Positions 7,053 to 11,377 of a stretch of 11,377 bases of DNA are shown here, piece after piece. How positions within the stretch are numbered: the first letter of the stretch is position 1; each line of letters begins with the position of its first letter. Both the position numbers and the translations under genes were made by a program. Origin of the DNA: an uncultured Candidatus Nemicrothrix sp. (lineage in GTDB: Bacteria > Actinomycetota > Acidimicrobiia > Acidimicrobiales > UBA8592); the NCBI GenBank assembly GCA_913046155.1, contig CAJWRY010000041.1:1-11377 (forward strand), read 5' to 3'. The notes under the pieces are model-generated. The model was not told where the DNA came from, made no database searches, and saw nothing but the letters and a program-made list of their open reading frames with translations.

Positions 7053-8075
7053 TCACGATTTCACTAGCCATTCAAGTACTTTGAAAGATCCTAGACCGCT
7101 GAGGTCTGAGAGTGCTTCAGATTCGCCTATTGCGCTTCTTGCTTCTAGTGCTGTTAGGTCTGGTTTGTGAGCATGCTTTTTCCATATTTGTTTGCTCATT
7201 TCTACTTGGTGTTCTATTCCTAAATCTTGTAACCATTCAGCTTGTGTTTGAATTGAAGTTGGAGGGAGCACCTCGGCTAGTTGGCTGATGTCTACGTCCG
7301 TTGTGATGTCTGATTGTCCAATATTTTTTAGCGGTTGAGTGTTGCGTTCGTGCTGCTGATATGTTCGCAACCAATGTTGTTTCTGTTGGGATCTGAAGCT
7401 CTCAACTGCGTAGTCAATTGCGATGATTCTTCCATTGTGCAAACTTTCCGAGGCGTCTTTAAGCCATTTTTGTGCTTCTCGCTGAACGGGAACTCTTACT
7501 TTCGGAGTTTCTAGGGTGTAAGGCGGAGCACTTTCATTATTCGTTATTAGCGTTTCGGAGATATTTTCATCATCTACTGTGATTTTTACTTCCATCCATG
7601 AGCCATCATTTTGAGATTCAAAGATATCGAATGGTAGATTGTCTAAAAGCTCGTTTGCGAAAATAATACCGATTTCTATTTCTTTTGGCATTGTTGAAAG
7701 TGTTTGAGCTTCGGGAGGGTGGCTTTGGTTTTGTTGGGAGCTGGTTTCCACAGCAATGTACTTGAGCGCACTTTTGCACTTCATTTGTGATCTTAGAATT
7801 GATTTGGCTAGGGTTCCGGGTCCAGCTCCGCATTCCAGGAAAGTAAAGTGGGAAGGTTGACCAAATTCTACCCAGCACTTATCAATCGCTTTAGAAATAA
7901 GTTTCCCAAATAATGGTCCGACTTCTGGGCTGGTAATGAAGTCTTTTTTTCTTCCTGCTCCGCCATGAGCATAGAATCCTTCTGTTTCGTCGTATAAAGC
8001 GAATTGCATGAATTCGCTAAAACTTATAGGACCATATTCTTTTATTTTTGTTTTTATCTTTTGCTCAAGTGTCAT
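7053..8075 (-). CDS. MidA/NDUFAF7-family SAM-dependent methyltransferase
   Basis: Encodes 340 aa. Family signatures appear in order: YGPISFSEFMQFALYDE with a GFYA turn near the N-terminus, GRKKDFITSPEVGPLFG (41-57), SAM-binding motif I LECGAGPGTLA (80-90), a VE acidic residue at 110, ANELLDNLPFD (140-150), IGQSDITTDVD (252-262), and FKVLEW near the C-terminus. The family is DUF185/Methyltransf_28; mitochondrial NDUFAF7 dimethylates an arginine of NDUFS2 (the NuoD equivalent) during complex I assembly, and Dictyostelium MidA is needed for complex I. The gene begins 46 nt after nuoN on the same strand, so a complex I maturation role is inferred here too. Only a weak SD-like AGAAG precedes ATG 8075, fitting expression from the nuo transcript. 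Confidence 0.9.
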   Translation of the reverse strand: MTLEQKIKTKIKEYGPISFSEFMQFALYDETEGFYAHGGAGRKKDFITSPEVGPLFGKLISKAIDKCWVEFGQPSHFTFLECGAGPGTLAKSILRSQMKCKSALKYIAVETSSQQNQSHPPEAQTLSTMPKEIEIGIIFANELLDNLPFDIFESQNDGSWMEVKITVDDENISETLITNNESAPPYTLETPKVRVPVQREAQKWLKDASESLHNGRIIAIDYAVESFRSQQKQHWLRTYQQHERNTQPLKNIGQSDITTDVDISQLAEVLPPTSIQTQAEWLQDLGIEHQVEMSKQIWKKHAHKPDLTALEARSAIGESEALSDLSGLGSFKVLEWLVKS

Positions 8076-8121
8076 GCCGATTCGCTTCTAGGCTACAGCA
8101 CTTAGGTCTTTGCCACAGGTG

Positions 8122-9654
8122 CTACATCGCCAGTGATATGAGAGAGACGTCTGTAAAGTGTGTGACAATTCCGGGCACGATTCCAAAAGCTAAAGTTGTA
8201 GCGACGGTGATGGCAAGTGCGGTTGAGAGAGATACTGGAACTTTCATTTCAGATGTATGAGAACTGTGTGGTTCTTCAACCCACATTTTCATCGCTATCC
8301 GCCCGTAGTAACCAAATGCTATAACAGCATTGATTGCCGCTATGACGGCTAGTCCGTACCCCCAACTTGTATCGGCACTTGTTAGAGAGGTGAACACTGA
8401 GAATTTAGCGAACCAGCCTCCAAGTGGTGGAACACCTGCAAGTGAGGCGAGGAAGATTGTCATCATTACTGCGAGAGCAGGCGAGGTTTTGAATAGGCCG
8501 TTGTAGCTCTCAATTTGGCCGGATTGGGTTGTTCTTGCAACGGATAAGATTATCGCGAATGCCCCGAGATTCATTGCTGCGTAGATAGCTAAATAGGTGA
8601 CAATGGCAGAGACTGACTTGTCAGCGATTTCTATGCTCTCTCCAGCTACGGCTAGAGGTGCCAGCATGAATCCTGCTTGAGCAATACCTGAATAGGCCAT
8701 CAGGCGTATTATGTTTGTTTGTCGAAGTGCCATAACATTGCCTGCAGTCATTGATAACGCAGCAAGTATCCACAGTAGAGGCTGGAATACGTCTTCTCGG
8801 CCGAAGAAACCGACGACAACGAGATTCATTAAAGCGACGAAACCTGCTGCCTTAGAGGCTACCGCTAGGAAAGCTGTGACTGGAGTAGGGGCTCCTTCAT
8901 ATGTGTCGGGCGCCCAGGTGTGGAATGGAAAGGCTGAGACTTTAAAAGCAAATCCGATTATGACGAATATTATTCCTAGGGTGATTATTGATGTACTTGA
9001 TTCTCCGGAACTAATTGAGATGTTGATTTCTTCAAGTATTGTGCTCCCGCTAACTCCGAAAATTAGTGACATTCCATACAGCATGATTGCTGAGGCGAAG
9101 ACACCCATTAGATAATATTTCAGTCCTGCTTCGTTACTTCTGAGGTCTCTTTTACGCCATGTCGCTAACATGTAAGCGGGTATCGAAAGTAGTTCCAAAG
9201 CAACGAATATCGTGATTAGATCTCGTGCTGAGGCCATAATGACCATTCCGAGAATTGAGGATACAAGCATCCCATAGTATTCGTTTTCCCAGTATTCCCC
9301 TTCAGCTATGTAATTTGTCGATAGGAGAACTACCAAGTATCCACTTAGTAGGAATATTGCTTTGATAATGAGGGAGTATTTATCAACGATGAAAGCACCA
9401 TTAAACATACTTCTGTCTTCTGAATCTATCGCAAGTGTAAGTATGGGTATCAGTGGTGCAAGCAAGAATAATCCAGCTAGAGCTGAAGTCATTGCTCTTC
9501 CCTTTTCTCTCCAAATAACATCAACCAAGGTAATGATTGCGCCGCCACCTAGAAGGCAGAGCTCTGGAGCAACTGCATGCCAATCAATTGGGGGTCGAAC
9601 AAACTCAGGAGTTGAGGCGAGGAGATTGCCTAGAACGGATGCTGCATTTAGCAT
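8122..9654 (-). CDS. nuoN: NADH-quinone oxidoreductase subunit N
   Basis: Encodes 510 aa, a polytopic membrane protein of the antiporter-like family and part of the membrane arm of complex I, where it takes part in proton translocation. Key residues are in place: Glu154 in the VALELLSIPAYML helix, Lys179 in GLKYYLMG, Lys238 in AFKVSAFPFHTWAPD, Lys268 in ASKAA and Lys417 in PPLGGWFAKFS. The NIIRLMAYSGIAQAGFML helix is also diagnostic. A short extra N-terminal segment (~25 residues) precedes the first membrane helix. ATG 9654 comes 3 nt after the nuoM stop (TAACAAATG), with AGGCAGG inside the end of nuoM as the probable SD, so the two genes are tightly coupled. Confidence 0.97.
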   Translation of the reverse strand: MLNAASVLGNLLASTPEFVRPPIDWHAVAPELCLLGGGAIITLVDVIWREKGRAMTSALAGLFLLAPLIPILTLAIDSEDRSMFNGAFIVDKYSLIIKAIFLLSGYLVVLLSTNYIAEGEYWENEYYGMLVSSILGMVIMASARDLITIFVALELLSIPAYMLATWRKRDLRSNEAGLKYYLMGVFASAIMLYGMSLIFGVSGSTILEEINISISSGESSTSIITLGIIFVIIGFAFKVSAFPFHTWAPDTYEGAPTPVTAFLAVASKAAGFVALMNLVVVGFFGREDVFQPLLWILAALSMTAGNVMALRQTNIIRLMAYSGIAQAGFMLAPLAVAGESIEIADKSVSAIVTYLAIYAAMNLGAFAIILSVARTTQSGQIESYNGLFKTSPALAVMMTIFLASLAGVPPLGGWFAKFSVFTSLTSADTSWGYGLAVIAAINAVIAFGYYGRIAMKMWVEEPHSSHTSEMKVPVSLSTALAITVATTLAFGIVPGIVTHFTDVSLISLAM

Positions 9655-9657
9655 TTG

Positions 9658-11301
9658 TTAATTACCTGCCTCTTGGAGAAGATTTCTGATGTTGGTGAAG
9701 CAATCTTTCCCTGCTGTCTCGCCATTACTTTCAAGGCAATTATCAACCTCTTGGCCTTGTATATCAACGGTCAGGGATTTCACTACAGCATCATCTGTTG
9801 TTGAGAAAATTGGTCTTGGGTATAACCCGAAGAAGAGAATTAGCGCAAGGATTGGTGCCCACGTGATCCACTCATACCTCTTCACATCGGTAATCTCAGG
9901 ATTATCTTTAAATTCATCAGTGGGGGTTCCCATCGCTGTTTTTTGCAACATCCAGAGAAGGTACCCTGCTGCTAGAACCGTACCTAAAGCAGCAACGACC
10001 ATATATACACGGAAAGTTGTTTCTGAAAGGATTGCTGCTGGATTGTAGCTAGCTAAAATAGCGGGGAATTCTCCCCAGAATCCTGCCAGTCCCGGTAGAC
10101 CCAGAGAAGCCATAGCGCAAAATCCTAATATCCAACCCATTCGTGGTGCTGATATGAGAAGGCCGCCCAGTCGGTTCATATCGAGTGTGTGATAGCGGTC
10201 TTTCATAGAACCGGCTAGGAAAAATAGCATTCCAGTGATGAGTCCGTGGGCGACCATTCCGAAAATTGCTGCGTTTATACCGAAGTCAGTGAGTGTAGCA
10301 ATTCCGAGCATTACGAAACCCATGTGGGCTACTGAAGAGAAAGCTATGAGGCGTTTCATGTCGCGTTGAGCCAGACATCCAAGAGCCCCATATATGATTC
10401 CAACAACTGCTAGCAAGCCTATGAAGGGAGCCCATGCGGCAGCGGCCTCTGGGAGCATTGGTATTGCGATTCTGATGAAGCCATATGTTCCTAGTTTTAG
10501 TAACACTGCGGCAAGTATTACCGACCCTACTGTCGGAGCCTGAGTGTGTGCGTCAGGAAGCCATGTATGAAAGGGAAACATTGGGACTTTGACTCCAAAT
10601 CCCACGAACATTCCTGCAAATATCCAAAGTTGGGCTGTGCGGCTTATTCCGAGGGTAGCTCCTTCAGATAGTGCAACCATTGAGAAGGTCTGTGCTTGGT
10701 CCCCTACGATTGTTCCGTCTGCTAGGAAGTAGAGAGCTAGGAAGCTTACAAGCATCAAGGCGGAACCAAACATGGTGTATAGGAAGAACTTCAAAGATGC
10801 GTAGCGTCTATCGTCGCCGCCCCATACTGCGATCATGAAGAACATTGGCAGGAGGACTACTTCGAAGAATACGAAAAATAGGATGAGGTCTTGAGCTACG
10901 AAAGTTCCGATCATTCCTGTTTCAAGAATAAGAATTAGTGAGAGTATCGCTTTGGGGTTACGTGGCTCTGGGAAATGTCCGAATGTATAGAAGATGCATA
11001 AGGGAACTATGAATACCGTTAAGGCTATGAGCGGTAGTGACATTCCATCAACGCCTAGAATATATCGACTGTTTATTACACCTATCCAGTCCTCATCGAC
11101 AACGAATTGAAGATCGGCTGACTTTCCGTAATCAAATACGATGAGCATGAATGCTCCGAGTGCGGCCGTTATCACAGTTGTAAGAAGGGCCACGCCTTTA
11201 ATTAAATCTTCTTGAGCTTTCGGGATTGCCATTACGGCAGCTGCCCCTGCAAGAGGAAGAAAAATCATTAGGCTGAGCAGCCAGTTGTTATCAAAATCCA
11301 T
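9658..11301 (-). CDS. nuoM: NADH-quinone oxidoreductase subunit M
   Basis: Encodes 547 aa, a multi-helix antiporter-like subunit that pumps protons in the membrane arm of complex I. Charged residues essential in the family are conserved: Glu147 in FFEVVLLPMF, Lys238 in GVKVPMFPFHTWLPDAH, Lys269 in LLKLGTYG and Glu411 in GFWGEF. The RDMKRLIAFSSVAHMGFV segment is the classic NuoM signature. After the last helix (~480-495) there is a hydrophilic tail of about 50 residues containing two cysteines (522 and 534), longer than the short E. coli-type end. It begins after a probable nuoL, with TAGGAGA as ribosome-binding site, and is followed by nuoN after 3 nt. Confidence 0.98.
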   Translation of the reverse strand: MDFDNNWLLSLMIFLPLAGAAAVMAIPKAQEDLIKGVALLTTVITAALGAFMLIVFDYGKSADLQFVVDEDWIGVINSRYILGVDGMSLPLIALTVFIVPLCIFYTFGHFPEPRNPKAILSLILILETGMIGTFVAQDLILFFVFFEVVLLPMFFMIAVWGGDDRRYASLKFFLYTMFGSALMLVSFLALYFLADGTIVGDQAQTFSMVALSEGATLGISRTAQLWIFAGMFVGFGVKVPMFPFHTWLPDAHTQAPTVGSVILAAVLLKLGTYGFIRIAIPMLPEAAAAWAPFIGLLAVVGIIYGALGCLAQRDMKRLIAFSSVAHMGFVMLGIATLTDFGINAAIFGMVAHGLITGMLFFLAGSMKDRYHTLDMNRLGGLLISAPRMGWILGFCAMASLGLPGLAGFWGEFPAILASYNPAAILSETTFRVYMVVAALGTVLAAGYLLWMLQKTAMGTPTDEFKDNPEITDVKRYEWITWAPILALILFFGLYPRPIFSTTDDAVVKSLTVDIQGQEVDNCLESNGETAGKDCFTNIRNLLQEAGN

Positions 11302-11308
11302 ATCAGTT

Positions 11309-11315
11309 TCTCCTA
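11309..11315 (-). promoter_or_regulatory. nuoM Shine-Dalgarno overlapping the upstream stop codon
   Basis: On the minus strand TAGGAGA holds the stop TAG of the upstream gene (11315-11313), and its AGGAGA (11314-11309) lies 7 nt before the nuoM ATG. The arrangement fits close coupling of the two genes and confirms the nuoM start. Confidence 0.8.
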
Positions 11316-11377
11316 GACAAACACAATAAATAAGCCAGCCAATATTGTGGTGGCTGCGAACATAATGGCGGCATATT
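11313..11377 (-). CDS. nuoL: C-terminal end of probable NADH-quinone oxidoreductase subunit L (partial)
   Basis: Only the last 20 codons are in the window, reading YAAIMFAATTILAGLFIVFV then TAG. This is a single hydrophobic helix ending at the stop, as expected for the last membrane helix of NuoL. The identity rests mainly on the conserved gene order nuoL-nuoM-nuoN; the fragment is too short to prove it. Confidence 0.7.
   Translation of the reverse strand, partial: YAAIMFAATTILAGLFIVFV

Noticed and set aside
8711..9115. Long plus-strand open frame inside nuoN
   Set aside because: It is antisense to a strongly conserved nuoN, its translation has no domain-like pattern, and no ribosome-binding site was recognised.

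Overview
The window most likely comes from an actinobacterium of modest GC content, possibly a marine Acidimicrobiia-type lineage. This rests on the actinobacterial character of the acetyl-CoA synthetase, especially its C-terminal third, and on the AT-leaning composition with short intergenic gaps. The assignment is inferred from remembered family sequences, not from a search.

Layout. A His/Asp-rich cupredoxin-like lipoprotein gene and a tRNA-Tyr(GUA) gene lie on the minus strand at the left edge. A short divergent spacer with a bipartite inverted repeat separates them from a plus-strand block. That block is yajQ, a small HAD phosphatase, an SRPBCC-fold protein with a C-terminal coiled coil, and a long sulfatase-superfamily enzyme. 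The sulfatase gene overlaps the SRPBCC gene by 8 nt. The plus-strand block ends at about 4971 and converges, with only 21 nt between stops, on a minus-strand block. Read in its own direction, the minus-strand block is the 3' end of a probable nuoL, then nuoM, nuoN, a MidA/NDUFAF7-family methyltransferase and acetyl-CoA synthetase.

How the genes work together. nuoL-M-N encode the three antiporter-like proton-pumping subunits of respiratory complex I. The gene 46 nt downstream belongs to the family whose mitochondrial member (NDUFAF7) methylates a complex I subunit during assembly, so a complex I maturation role is a reasonable inference. Acetyl-CoA synthetase feeds acetate carbon into central metabolism.

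The most unusual gene is the sulfatase-like protein (2389-4971). It carries an intact CxPSR formylglycine motif and metal ligands, and a complete Hsp31-like DJ-1/PfpI domain with its Glu, Cys and His is fused at its C-terminus. It has no signal peptide and appears translationally coupled to the SRPBCC gene. This pair is the best candidate here for an undescribed enzymatic system. No CRISPR array, insertion sequence, prophage or attachment site was seen.
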